Notes: generated from the letters alone by a model not told the origin. 64,000 bases of DNA from Saxidomus purpurata (GCA_022818135.1 JAFMSR010000014.1:36684424-36748423); one strand, 5' to 3'; counted from the stretch's first letter, positions 48,650 to 62,000 are shown. Numbers and translations: made by a program.

Positions 48650-48963
48650 TGTATTATGGCTCCATTTAGAGTAGATAAAGTATACATTTTATGAAAGTTT
48701 AGTGTCTTATGGACAAAGTAATGTAAGTTAGGGCATTGGGTAAACTAGGTAACAAGGTCAGACCAACAGATAACTTTTTACTGCTCTATAAGTCACATTT
48801 TATAACCAATTTTAATGAAAATTAGCCAAAATTCTCCGGTCTTGATGATGACCAAACTAAATCTGGATCACATGTAGATCAAGGTTGATTTTTGATCACA
48901 TTGGGTCATTAGCAGGCAATGCACTCAGGTGAGCAATATAGGGCCAAGATGGCTCCTCTTGTT
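48650..48963 (-). repeat. Inverted fragment of the 'gccaagatggcc' repeat
   Basis: Ends ctcaggtgagcaatataggg ccaagatggctcctcttgtt, the reverse complement of the start of the element at 7873. It is a truncated copy in the other orientation. Confidence 0.65.
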
Positions 48964-50189
48964 AGCAGTTCTAGTCAAGTTAAAAAAGTAAGTCGATTTT
49001 ATATTTTTCTCTCTTGTTTTATTGAACCTCTCAAAATCGTGTTGCCAAGTCTAATACAGTTCTACCTTTAATATAAGTCATCATTATTTACTTGGGTGAC
49101 GCTATCCTCTTTGTAAGCAATGTTACAGCCCCTTTGATCCCAGTAAACATCATGAATTTCAAAATGATCGAGTGATACAAATTTCATACGGAAGCTAATT
49201 TTAAGAGTGGGTTTCCTAAGGAAGGGCATAAAGGCAATAACCCATGTTTAATCTTTCTATGAGGTTTAAACGTTAAATTAAAATGCCCTGCCATATGCTA
49301 TGTACCACTCGATCATTTTGAAATTCATGCGACGGAAGTATCTACAAGTGTCTCATAAATGCGAGACATGAAAGCTGTCGTGCATCGATAGCTAAAACTA
49401 AGCTGGCAGATATTGGAAGAGTTGATAATTAAATAAAAAAGGAAAAAGGCAGGTGGTGCGTTAGAAGTTTCTGCTAATTTTAAATCCGGGTGTGGTTCAG
49501 GTGTCAGAGTGGACAGGGAATACTAGTTTAGTCAGTGTGACCATGAAATTGAAATAAGGTTACTGAAACACAATACATGTAACCACAATACTAGTATGGT
49601 GACTGTAACTGTGACCTTGATCTTGGGTCGGCGAGGTTGGAATATTAAGTCCTCACATCGAATCGAAAAAGATAATATTTGACCCAAATTTAGTAAAAAT
49701 CATTCATGGTGTTAAACAGATGGAAAACACGAAAAACAAAAGACCCATACATGTAACTGTGACCTTGCCCCGATTTCACGAAAATACTTAAGTCATTGCT
49801 CAGCTAAGTAAGTTATTTCAAAGTCTATTTGTCACTAAAGATAATGATATTTCTTGTTGTAATTTTTAACGATAGGCTATTTTTTAATGAAATTAACATG
49901 TTGAAAGAAAATGTTGTATAATTCTTAATGCAAGTCAGATATAGCAGCAGATTCATGAATTTTAAAAATTTAGTTATATAAATAACTTGCTATAAAACAG
50001 CACTTCCTGCACAAGTATTGACAAGTGCATATAATTGCAATAAAAGGGTAACTACGATTCATAAATTGAATTATTTAAATGAATAAACATGCAAGGGATT
50101 GATGTGTTGAAATAATTTGAGCATGTTACTGAGTAATTGCTGAAGTATTTTCGTGAAATCAGGGCCAGGGCTTTGAGCCCGTGAATTTG
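48964..50189. other. Mixed repeat-derived DNA
   Basis: Inverted segments catcatgaatttcaaaatga tcgagtg (about 49148) and cactcgatcattttgaaatt catg (about 49303) form a diverged hairpin. A tgaccttgatcttgggtcgg-type repeat lies at 49610-49760 and a partner ending in ctaagtcattgc... at 49780-50165 contains inverted acttgcattaagaat-like words. No gene was seen. Confidence 0.4.
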
Positions 50190-50905
50190 GGTCATAACAT
50201 CATCGTAATAACAAACAGACAGAACCATATATCAAAATAGTACCACCATATTTAAAAACCACATCACCATATATCAAAACGACAGCACCATATATAAAAT
50301 CCACAGCACCATATATCAAAACGACAGCACCATATATAAAAACCACAGCACCATATATAAAACCACAGCACCATATACCAAAATGACAGCACCATATACC
50401 AAAATGACAGCACCATATATCAAAATCACACCACCATATATCAAAACGACATCACCATTTATCAAAACGACAGCATCATATATCAAAACGACTTCACCAT
50501 TTATCAAAACGACAGCACCATCTATCAAAACGACATCACCATCTATCAAAACGACAGCACTATATATCAAAACGACATCACCATCTATTAAAACGACAGC
50601 ACCATATATCAAAATGACATCACCATCTATCAAAACCACAGCACCATCTATCAAAACGACATCATCATCTATCAAAACCACAGCACCATCTATCAAAACG
50701 ACATCACCATCTATTAAAACGACATCACCATATATCAAAACCACAGCACCATCTATCAAAACCACAGCACCATCTTTAAAAACGACATCACCATATATCA
50801 AAACGACATCACCATCTATCAAAACCACAGCACCATGTACCAAAACCACAGCACCATCTATCAAAACCACAGCACCATCTATCAAAAGGACATCACCATT
50901 TAAGA
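50190..50905 (+). repeat. 21-bp minisatellite, ~32 copies
   Basis: The unit is close to aaaacgacatcaccatctatc, with alternation of gacatcacc/cacagcacc and tatatc/tctatc. Because 21 is a multiple of three and stops are absent, it is open on both strands: TTAPSIK-like heptads on plus (50383-50916) and VVLIDGA-like heptads on minus (50316-50948). Neither has a start context, splice partner or domain, so I annotate DNA repeat, not protein. Confidence 0.85.
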
Positions 50906-52499
50906 AGTATGTATAGAAGGCAGCTATGGCGTTCCATAAATATAGCATAAAACAGTTATGTATCTATGAGCTGTTTGGCATGGTACGTTTTAAATTGATA
51001 TTTATCATAGATAGGTATTAGTTATAGCGAAGTTGTAGTATTATGATTTGTTTCCAAATGCTGAACACAACCCTTTGGAATTATTAGATATCTAAATGAA
51101 GCATCAAATAGGATTATTAGTAATAGTAACGTGATCCAGCATGGGGATTTTGTTTGATTCGTGGGCCAATTTTTATTGTTTAAAAAAAGGTTTTTTTTTT
51201 TAAAAAATTTTTTTTTTAAAAAAAAAAATTTATAACAAGTAGAACATTTTCAATATCAAATATCAGTAAGTCAACTTAGATTTAGACTTTCAAGATAGCA
51301 GTTTATAAGTTATTTTCTAAAACCAACCGTTCGGTTTGTTCAACAGGCTTGCGTACACTTCTACAAAACAATCTTTCAATTCTATTTAGAATATTTGAAA
51401 TACACTGTAAATAACTAAACGGTAGGTAAATAACATTGCTTTTGTCAGTTGATTACCTAATTGATTACGGTATTGACACGATGAATCTTTGAATACACAA
51501 TTTCAAAATTCCATATAATTAATATGAGTCCAAAATATCGATGTAGCAAGATATTTTCCGAGTTGCTTTGGGCGCAAAAACAATTTGAATTTAGACAGGA
51601 CGCTATACTAAAATATACAACCAAACAATTATTACCATTAATTCTCCAAAAACATTAATATGTAATGAAATAACTTACGCATATGTAGACGGTTCCAATC
51701 GTCGCACTTAACAGACTACAAAGCAAAGAATTACTGGATGTGAATAAGTCAGTTTAATAATTAATTAAAATCGTTTAATTATGACCATCAAAGCTTCAAG
51801 TTATTTTACTTACTAGCTGCTAAAACATGCAATAGTAGGGAAGGACTTTTTCTGCACCTCATAATCTAGCACAAAAAGGTTCTTGTGACTTCTACAAAAA
51901 TTTCAGCAAAAGTTTGGTTACTTTTTACTGTATAAAGTACATGTATAGTGAAGAAGATATTATCTATCTAAATCCCCAATACAATTTATTAGGAGAATTT
52001 GCTTTAAGATCTTACAGTTGAGCATGTAGAAATTTTGCTTGTAACCATTTGTTTTGGTATTGAGTTAAATTTTAACATGTCTGCATGCATTATTGATGTT
52101 GAATGTTTTGTTTAGACAAATTGTTCAAAAAATCCCTTTTTGAGTAAAATTCGGTTTATTAACTTGTCATTTACACAGGTATCCTTGAATGTACTTACCA
52201 TCAGAATATTCCTATTGAAAGAGGCCAAACAAATTAGAATCTTTTTTTACAAAAAATAATGTCCTGGTCTTTAGATACTATTGACAAAATGAAGGGTTTA
52301 TCCTGCAGTGGGTTAAGACATCAAACTAGAAATCCTTGATTTAAGGCTTAGGTTTTAAAATGTTTTTTGAAAAGGAAATTAAACCTTTACAGCCCACGAA
52401 TTACCTTGTACATCGAAGAATCATAGGCTACTTTCAAGTTTTTAATTTACCGTTTTCTTCAATGCATTTATGAAAATATTATGTCTTAAAGTCACTTAC
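50906..52499. other. Intron-like DNA
   Basis: Contains an A/T homopolymer block (51187-51232) of alternating T and A runs. Nothing else is recognised up to the signal-peptide exon. Confidence 0.4.
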
Positions 52500-52598
52500 C
52501 TTGTCTGTAAGAGTTTCATTTTGTTCTCCTAATACAACTAATGGTGCTGAAACGGCCAGGATGCAGAAACAAAAACCGGAAAAATTAATGCCGTCCAT
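52500..52598 (-). CDS. Signal-peptide exon of putative membrane protein
   Basis: The ATG at 52598 opens MDGINFSGFCFCILAVSAPL, then VVLGEQNETLTDK, ending exactly at a consensus GTAAGT donor in phase 0. The hydrophobic core (FCFCILAVSAPLVVL) with a cleavage-like VLG-EQ is a good signal peptide, and NET is a potential N-glycosylation site. The nearest minus-strand coding exon with compatible phase is 38470-38317, then 30602-30502, which would make a ~117-residue type I membrane protein. The pairing of this exon with those is inferred; further exons may have been missed. Confidence 0.6.
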
Positions 52599-55500
52599 GT
52601 TGCGTCCAGACAGAGAAGTGTTCTAAAGAGGATCGGTTAAAACTGGTATGAACCTGAATCTATGGTATGTCCTTTGATACAAAAATAAGTACACTAAAAT
52701 GCGTATGTCTTCTAACTTAAACTGGTATTCCACTCAAAAGTACTTTGCCAGTGATCCAAGTTTGAGATTGGATAAATTAAGACTATTACTTGTAGATTTT
52801 TAAAAGACGTTAAATGGTAATTGTAATGGTAAAGCGCGCGCATACACATTTTATGTCGTTCAAAACATAAGGTAAACTACTAAACACAAACCCAACGTTT
52901 CAAAATAAAAGGGAAAACTACCATTTGAAAATAACAGAACTTGTTAAACTGAAAATAACAGGTACATTCAATGTAATGCTAGAATACTAGCAGTAAAAGT
53001 TTAACACGATGAATTTCTAAAATGAGCTTGGAAATTGTTCAATTTTGAAGATACTATAGTAACAGTAGTACCATTCTTTATTCAAAAAGGCGCCAATTGA
53101 AAATGTACTACTGGTAACTGAATAACGAACGCCGCGACAGAAGTATGTATCATGATCAAGATGTGCATGCTAAACATGATTTACACCGGCCATTTAAACA
53201 TTTATCACCGGTAGGGTAAAGTTTTCTAATGTCAAAATTTGAATAAATATATTATACATGTATTGAAAACTGTCTAAAATGTCAAATAAATTAGTCTTTT
53301 TGGCTAAATTCATAAATTCAAAGTGAGATGAGAAAATAAGCATAAAATATCTCGCTATGAATGCATGATCTAAGATCGATTGAGCTCTTCATGTTGTCAA
53401 GCAATTTTCAGCACAGAAATTTGGTAAAGATGTATCAAACTCTCCAGGACAAAATAAAAATTAAGTGGACGAAACTCTTAAAGAAAATGGCTTATCTTGA
53501 ATTTACAAGTGGTTAAGTACAAAATAGCATAAACCTTCAGCGACTGCTATTGACAGTCACATGTGTGCGACAAATGTTTATTTTTCCTGTAGGCCAAAGC
53601 ATAAACGTTATTATAAAGTGATTAAGTCTTGTTTGTACACAGTGTTCCAGAAAAAAGGAAAATTTCAGCCTGTGGTAGACATATTAACGGATGCGTTCTA
53701 CGTTGACATGAAATAAAACTTGAATTTAATTTCGGGTTGACGTTGCTGTGTATGAACACCACTTTAGTCAGACTTTCAACGAAAAAAGAAATATATGTCT
53801 TTGAAGTACTGGGTGCATACGCTACAATATCACTACAAATAATCCACAAATGAAGACTGCAATTGGCCATAGAAAAATGTTCAAAGCCAGTCAAAACAGA
53901 AGTAAAACTAAATTAGCTTAAATTGTCTGTCGAGACTTTTGTGTGTTTTGACAGCAGCCAGCTTACCTTCCTTTTTTAACAGAAATAGGCTGTGCATCTT
54001 CACTAAACAAATACAAAATAAAAAAACACAAAAAACATATTTCTGATATTGAACAAATCTCGTTTTGGATGTGTGTTAGCGTTTTTTACATATATTTTAT
54101 ATTTTCGCCGCTAACACAACAGAAAATGATATGAATTTCTATGAAGGTTTATGACCGTGCTTCATACATGTAATGACGTTTATTTTTCTCAAAATTCTTT
54201 GCCTTAAATGCAGTAAAGCTGTTGGTGAGACCGTGTTGAAAAACCGTTTTAATTGAGTGATTTACCTGGTACATAATTATGCTACATGCAGAAAATGCAG
54301 AAAATGAGACTAGTCTTAGAAGTGAAATGGAAATCAAAACAGTATCTTATTTTACAGCCTAGGTCTACCAAATACATGTTTCTTTTGGTGCAGTGACCTC
54401 ATGTGGCATTCTGGTATTCTTTAAATCAAATCGGTCGAATGACCATTGATTTTTACAATGGTGTCAAAAAGGGAATGAATTAAGTCGGTTTAAGTGAACT
54501 CCTTTGATTATTGCAAATGGATGTGATCAGATAAAGATAGGTAACCCTGATTGTCCTGATGCAAAGTCCATTAGTGTATTCTCCCTTGATTTTCACAAAA
54601 ATTTATAATTTTGAAGTATTGATGTTTTTACTTCTGTAAGTGATAATGTTTGGCATTTGAAATACCATATCGCCGAATACAGACCCTCAAATGGAAGCTG
54701 TATTCGGGGTTTTTTTTTTTTTTTTTAAAAAAAACCCCCTTTTCTGACCCGATGCAACATAGTCGTGAATTTAAGGCGTATCATTCGTTTACATAAATCC
54801 GGTTAAATACAAATTTTGAGGTTTAATGACACTTTTGTTGATACTGAAGAAATATTGCATGCCCCTTTCGAAGAAGAGGGGTACATTGGTTTGCAGATGT
54901 ATGTCGGTCGGTCGGTACGTCCGTATGTTTGTCCGTCCGTTTCCCGATTATAACTCAAGAACACTTGGGCCTAGGATCTTAAAAACTTAATGTGGAGGTT
55001 GGTCATGACTAGTAAAGGACCTTCGATTTCCGTACGATAACACGAGAACACATAGGCCCGGCATCTTGAAACTTGATGTAGAGATCGGTTATAACCGGTA
55101 GAGAACCCCTACTGATTTTAAGGTTAGTAGGTCAAAGGTCAAGGTCACGGTGACCCGGAATTGTAGACTGGTGTCTGCTCAATAACTTTAGTTAGGAGTG
55201 GCCAATTATAATGAAATTTGGTGTGTATGTAGTTTGCGGGGAGAGGAAGCTTGGGATGGCATTCAGGGTTACTCGGGTCAATGTCACTGTTATTAAAAAT
55301 AGATTTACAAAATTTCAGGGTGGGTGGGGGATCAAGGTTACTGTTACTAAAACTATATATTTTTTCAAGTTTTTTTTTTCAAGTTTTTTAAAAATTATTT
55401 TAGAATTATTTTTAAATTGTTTTAAGGGTGAAAATTAAGGTCAAGGTCACTGTCGTTTTTTAAAAATATTACTGTTTCTTTTGCTTTTTAGAATGATTTT

Positions 55501-56739
55501 TTTTAATTCTACAATTTCTGCAGGCGCCATTTTTACAAAAACAGTGACTTTTACTTTAAAAGCTGTTCCTTGCATAGTTTGACTTATGTATTAAGGGGGC
55601 ATGCTTGATATACAAACAGCTCTTATATTTCAATATACAAACGTTTCTTTCATATGACATATGTCATTTTGGTGAGATAAGTGTCTTAATTTTGTACTTA
55701 TTTTCACAAAAAGTTGAGAGACAAACTCATACACACCAATTTTAAGAAATGACAAAGATATAAGGTCTAACAGGTCGATGAAAGGGGTAATTAAATTGTG
55801 TTTGATGCCTTGGTACCAATATAGTCGCCAAGACTGTATTTTAATAAAGCAAAAGTTCTGTAAATTGCTTCATTTGAAAGGAGCCTATCCGATTTCTACA
55901 AGGGTAGCGCTTGATTTCGTAGATTATATGAATGCAATAAGTAATCGTATAGTTTGAAATTTAAACACTTGTTCAATATCCTTTATCCACATGTATTTGA
56001 AAAACAAGTTGTCACACCAAATCGGTCACATATTTTGTACATATTTATAATTTGCAATGCCTATTGCTAATGATTTAGCTATGGGACGTTACATAGTTCA
56101 AAGCTGCATTTCAACGAATGTCGGTTCATATATTATAGATGAGACAACATCATAGCGTTTGATTCTTGGGAATTATTAGTTTGTGTGTTCATATTGATAG
56201 ACAGAAACTACTAGTTTCCTGAAACTACAAGTCTTTTTCAAAATGGTCCTTGAAGTAAACTATTGTACTTATATACAAATGTACACGAGAATGGTTGGGA
56301 TCAATTTTTTTTTTTTTTGTTGCGATGTGTCGATTTAAAGCTGCTCGCTCTCAGATTTTGGTTGAAAAAATAAAGTTCTTCAAACTGTATGAAAATAACG
56401 TATTTTAGAAAATAAACACTGTACAAAATTTCTAAACGTCCACTTGATGTTTGATTTAAATATACACAAATTTGTTTAATACTCGTGTATTATGCATTTA
56501 ATTGCAAACAATCTTAGAAAATAAGATTTCAATAAGATAATTAATTAATGTAGAATCAGAATGTTATAGTTGATACCCTGATAATCAAAACTCACAAAAT
56601 GTTGTCAAGACGAAAGTCTTAAATTCAATATCTTATATGTCCAGGACTGTGTCCATCATTTGCACCAATTACTACTCGGTACCTCGACCTCATTGAAATC
56701 ACATATATGTGCATGTTATTCTGTTGGGTAGTGTCCCAC
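52599..56739. other. Intergenic region with one recognised repeat
   Basis: Holds a poly-T/poly-A junction at 54711-54738 and the dispersed repeat at 54860-55440. Nothing supports a gene. A minus-strand frame at 53622-53894 has no splice sites or domain. Confidence 0.4.
54860..55440 (+). repeat. Dispersed repeat with cccctttcgaagaagagggg head
   Basis: Opens with the near-palindrome cccctttcgaagaagagggg, then a (GGTC/GTCC)n run. It carries ataacacgagaacacatagg, gggcctaggatctt and a perfect AGGTCAAAGGTCAAGGTCA at 55129-55147. Confidence 0.7.
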
Positions 56740-57190
56740 ATTTAGATGTCACGCCTGGGTTAAGCGGTATAACGTTGTTGGGCTTCCTCTTAAGCAAGTC
56801 CCACACATTTCCTTCTGTTTGCATCCACAAATAAAACATTATCCCAGTCAGCTTTTAGACTTGTACGCCTTAGGTTCTGTCTCGCCCATACTGACCGAGC
56901 TATTTTGTGCCTTGTGGTAGGGTAAGAACCTATTGTGGACGACGGGATCACATTCCGACGGCCCGGAGGCGGTTGCCAACCATCTGTGGTCTAATTTGCA
57001 GGTTGTGCGTACCGACTGTCCGCCTTATCGTTGACGTAGTCATAGTAAAACGGTCGCGTAGATGTGATAGAACCATATACCTGTCTTGGTGGCGAGTTGT
57101 TACTCTCGTCTCTGGCCTCCGGCATTTAGCGAAACTTCCGGTTTTTCTAAATGCCTCCAACACTAGAATGTCGCCTGGTCCTCAACCTCA
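56740..57190 (-). pseudogene. Tc1 transposase pseudogene
   Basis: The minus-strand frame has VLEAFRKTGSFAKCRRPETR, then VTTRHQDRYMVLSHLRDRFT and RPQMVGNRLRAVGM. RxTTxRQDRxxxxxHLRxRF...xxRPQTVxNRLR is the linker and second helix-turn-helix of Tc1 transposases. Further on, in shifted frames, MQTEGNVWDLLKRKPNN is recognisable from the catalytic part. Stops and frameshifts make it inactive. Confidence 0.8.
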
Positions 57191-57539
57191 AATAATGATA
57201 ACTAGGTGTCAACGATAACCAAATGAATTATATTTAATATCATTTCTCACATTCTGCCGAAATTGATTAATTAATTAATTCACTAAATCAATCATAACGA
57301 ACGAATCGAGATACCAGCACCACTCATGCCGACGGCTCTGGTCCGCTCTTCAGTGGTCATTCTTGCCATCGTTTTTGTTTTTCAAATTTGACAGTCTTCG
57401 TGTATTGCATTGAAATAATATTTAGCGCAAAAGTCTTTCTTTATAAACTTCCATCAAGCCGAACTATTTAGATCGTTTGTCCAATGTAACAATAAAAATG
57501 CATTTCCTGTGCAAACTTCCAAGTAACTTGAATCTCTTG

Positions 57540-59080
57540 ATTTGAAATCAGGTCAAGTGACACACCAATTCTAATTTCTTGGTCATGGAATCTAAAATAG
57601 GTCAGCGAGCGAAAAAAATTAAAAATTTTTTTCCCAATTTTACCATTTTGAGCCCGCTGTGACTACATTTACGTCTAAAAAATTTAAAACCCTTGCCAAA
57701 ACAAATACACTGTTAAAATCAGTTTAAAAACACTTGAACTTCATTTTAAAAGCATTTCAGTCACCTTAAAAATCCTCTGCTGCAAAAAGGTGCAGACCAC
57801 AAATTGGACGACAACACTTTTTACACCGTGACTATGTTAAAGGGGTATATACCCTTTGTGTTTCTTGGGGATGAAAATATTTTTGTTCTTATAATCAGGC
57901 CAATGAATCTTTCTTTTTTCTTACATATAGGTCACGCAAATGCATCAATTCTTTTGAAGGAGTCAATTTTTTACATTTAATAGCCCATTGTGACCTAATT
58001 TTTACGTCTAATCTATTCCCAAACACTTTGCCTAATGAAACCCATTTGATAAAATCATTTGCATAACCCACGAACAATCTTCTTTAGTTAAATGCAATGC
58101 GCGTCTATAACTGCCTTCTCCTGACATAAGTGTTTTGAACCAAATTGGAGACAACTTTTGTTCAAAATGGCATTTTTCCAAAACTTGCTACTTTTTGCTT
58201 TTTCTGGATGAAACAAACTTTTAGCCTAGAACCATTGTCAAGTGATACAATTCTTTTCTCTAGAGTAGGTCACACTAAATGTATAATTCTTGGGTCTATT
58301 TTTACATTTGACCCCTCTGTCTGGACACAACTTCTTCCGTCTAATCTATTTCGACGCACCTGGCTTATGAAAACGGTAATAAAATCATTTTGCAAGACAC
58401 AATGACCATAAAATGCATTTCCATCGATAAAAAGCCTCCGCAAAAATGAACCGAAAAATTAGAAACTTTTTTTACCGAAAACAACTTTGTTCCAAAAGAT
58501 ATATGTAGCGCTTTATAACTTGGGGATGAAACAACTTTTGTCTAGGAATCTGGTCATGTAATGACATCATTCTTTTTCGTCTTGATAAGTCAGGTGCTGC
58601 ACATGTAAAATTCTTGGGTGCTATTTTTACAGTTTTGCCCGTCTGCAACTATTTGTTTTTCTAATCTATTTCTAGCACTTGGCCTTGAAAGGTGATAAAA
58701 TCATTTAAGACAAATTTCTTCATTTTAAATGCATTTACGTCGATAAAAGTCCTCTCTTGCAAAAATCAAATTGGCACTTTCGGTCTTCGAGAAACTGGCT
58801 TTTTCCAAAGGTCTTTTCCCTTTTTCGCCTATTTTGGGGATGAAACAACTTTTGTCTTCAATCAGGTCAAGTAAGCCATCATTTTTAAATAAAAACAATA
58901 ATCTTGCAATGAGTAGGTCTGGAAAATGTATAATTCTTGGGTCTATATTTAACATGTTGATTTCCCCTCTTTGACATACTTGCTGTACGTCTAATCTATG
59001 TTTTGACGGACTAGCAACACAGAATAACCACACTTGCTCGTTTATAACAAATTCTAATAAGGTACATCTACTTAGCAAAA
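57540..59080 (+). repeat. ~330-bp tandem array, five diverged copies
   Basis: The block cgtctaatctatttc... followed by cttggc...gataaaatcatt recurs at about 57672, 58006, 58338, 58655 and 58989 (spacings 334, 332, 317, 334). Other shared words are ttggggatgaaacaactttt, ataattcttgggtctatttt and aaatgcatttccatcgataaa. Copies differ by many small indels. The open frames across it are incidental. Confidence 0.8.
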
Positions 59081-62000
59081 TTAAGTGACAGTTATTTCAA
59101 TGGCAAGAACTTTATCTTGATGCAAGACACTAAATAATGCACAAGTTTGCCTCAGCTTACCTTTAAACCGAAATTGTGTTTGGAGCCACGGTGAAAAAGT
59201 ATGTGTTTTATCTTGAAATCTCAAAAATTTGCCAGTGTAAAATGACCATCCGAAGGTGTTTTAACTTTGTAAATAATGCATATAAATATGGAAGTTGTAC
59301 ATGTACTTTAGTATTATGTTAAAATTACTTACAAGACGAACTTTTTTTTTATTAAAGCATAACTGATTTCTGTGCATGTTTTGAAGCAGGTGGGATATTG
59401 GAATTGGGGCGGTTTCTTTTTTAAAATGTGGACCTGGTTAACGGATACGGCTGAACATTTTCTGAAAGGGTAATAAAACATTAGGCAAACTGCTTTAAAA
59501 ATGTGCAAATGTAATCTTTGATATATTAATTTAGCATAATTATATGTGCTTAAAATAATAAATCACCGTGATTCAAGTGCAAATACGCGAAAGTTGGTTA
59601 CATGCTATATTTTGATTTAGTACATGTTTTTTAGTTGTTCATTCATTTTTTCGATTTTATAGGTATTTTGATTCCGTTAACTGGAACACGAACACCAATT
59701 TCTCCCTAAACTGTAGCACGGAACTTGAATTCAAACATACTGGCATAAAATTGGTATTATATGCTAATGTTGAATTACAATAAAAGAACGAAGCAATAAG
59801 CTTGTTATCTCTATTAAACGGTCCTATTAGCACATGTTCAAATAGTCACATATAAGATTCAATAAATTTACGGCGTTGTAATACCGATAAAAGTAGGTTT
59901 TATTTACAACATAACAAGTTGACGCATACATTGCTCGAACTTTTCGCAAAAAAGGGGAACTTGACCTATCATCCTAGAGATTACACACTGCAATAGCAAT
60001 CTTTCAGATATGTTTTCATTTAGAACGTTTTAAAAAGGAATGTTAATTGTTTCCTTTGAACAAGACTTCTTACAACTATTAAATATGCAAATGGTTGTTT
60101 CCGCTAATAAGTTGTTCATTCTTCTTGAAAATAGTGTATCTGTGTAATTAACGTGCTATATCCTTTGTGAAGCTGATTTATAAAAATAAAGTTTTTATGT
60201 AATTGCATAAAAACCGCTTAGAAAATTGCGATGATGTTTGCTATTGGTATTCAAATACCTGCATTCTTCAAATTCATAAACGTATTTCGGTGTTGTTTGG
60301 TTACAATGGCTATTTTTAGATACCAAGGAACTGATAAATAATTACTTTATTTCCATGGACGCCTAGCACTATTCCCTGAAATGACAGGTCATGCTATTCG
60401 AGTAAGCAGAGGAAAAATATATTTGTAATAGGGTCAAATATTTGATCCTGCCCCCCCGCTCATTGTAGCTGTTCTCTGGTAATGTAGATATTTCATTTTG
60501 TTCTATTCCAGATAGATCACATTTAGGCTCCGCCCCATACACAGGCAAATACGAAGTACCATGTTTTCCAATATATGCTATGCAGTGGCCATTTTACAAG
60601 GAAGTAATCGCCCTTGACTGAATATTGTTTTTTTTACAATTGTGGTAGTCAATTTGTTAGGCAACTACTATTGCGAAATAAGTGTAGGCGTCAACTTTTT
60701 CTTGAGATTCAATGTTCAAGTCTAATATCGTAGCAATTGAACTGAGGTTTTCATTGAGAAAAAATTTTATGTTGACCCAAAATGTATTCTGTGCATTTGA
60801 GTTTTTAAAGAAACAAAACTTCTATCCGCTTTTTGTGAAAGTTTAATATCGGTCAAGTTTGGTAATCAAAATGCTGAAAACCTTTTCTTTACAGGATGCC
60901 TTATATTGGAAGCAAACTCAGGTAATTACTTAGTATATGTGTTTTACGTTTTGAATGAAGTAGGGGTAAAACTATAAATTTTGCATATCTGTATTGTTTT
61001 TTAAATGTTTACTTAATGCAATGTTAATGTTGCATTGGCCGGAGCCGGTTTTCCTACTTATTCCCTGTTGCTTTACTATATTGCTTGCTTCCAGTTTTGA
61101 ACCTGTAACGTAAGTGCGTCCAAACGTCATGAATCTATCCTGGCGTGCCGTTGTCACATTTGCCTGCGGGCGTCAAGATCTTTAACGTTTCATTTTGACG
61201 GTAACTTTATACAGAAGGTACATGAGGTTTTAATGCATCATTTAACTGCCTAAGACTTAAAGACGCTTCGCCGGATGTTAGTTGCAGAAGTGCCTGAATC
61301 CGAGTCATATTCTTGAAGCCGTGCGCGGCGTCTTGTTAATGGCTTGAAATTCAAAATTCGTACTGTGATTTAATTATTGCATAGCCAGTAAAGATATCGG
61401 TCAGTGACAATCTGTACTTATAAACATGTTACACGGTTAGCACGTGCAAAAAGTTGCACAATGGCCTTCGGTCAGTTTGAAGGGCATCCATGTGCTTTAA
61501 TATTGGGTAAATTAGTGCAATGTATTGAAGATTATTTTGTTACTCATGATAGTAAAATCTATCTTTTTAAACTTAGTAACGAAAAAGTAACACTCAATAT
61601 AAAAGTGCACAGTTTCTTTTTGGTGTCAGTATAGATTTAAGTTTTATTGCAATTTTTTTTTCGGGTTAAAGTGATATGAATACGATAGAATGTATACCTC
61701 AACATTGTTTTACAGTAAACAGAACACTGTTCGATTACTGTTCAATCAGTAATCTTTTAATAGAGTTTATACACCATTCTATCATATCAAATTAAAAATG
61801 TTCATAGTGCTTTAATGGAAAACGTATTAAGGTGTATTTTGACTTTCATTTATTTTTATACATCTATTTCAGTATATTTTTGTAACCAATAGATCTAAAA
61901 TATGCCCGTTTCAAAAATAAATGGCTACCTTAATAACAACTATCGTCACTGAGCGAATCAGCCTGTTTATACGCTCCTTCCATGTATCTAACTTTTTTTA

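Noticed and set aside
50316..50948. 210-residue and 177-residue open frames on opposite strands
   Set aside because: Both are by-products of a 21-bp tandem repeat; there is no start context, splice site or domain.
53622..53894. 90-residue minus-strand open frame
   Set aside because: No convincing acceptor, donor or recognisable domain; composition like neighbouring DNA.
56907..57218. 103-residue plus-strand open frame
   Set aside because: It is the antisense of the Tc1 transposase pseudogene, which explains the sequence better.
58145..59078. Several 60-117-residue open frames
   Set aside because: All lie in the ~330-bp tandem array and differ between copies by frame.
60895..60921. 27-bp micro-exon with good acceptor and donor on plus strand
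   Set aside because: No partner exon on the plus strand nearby; short matches of this kind arise by chance.
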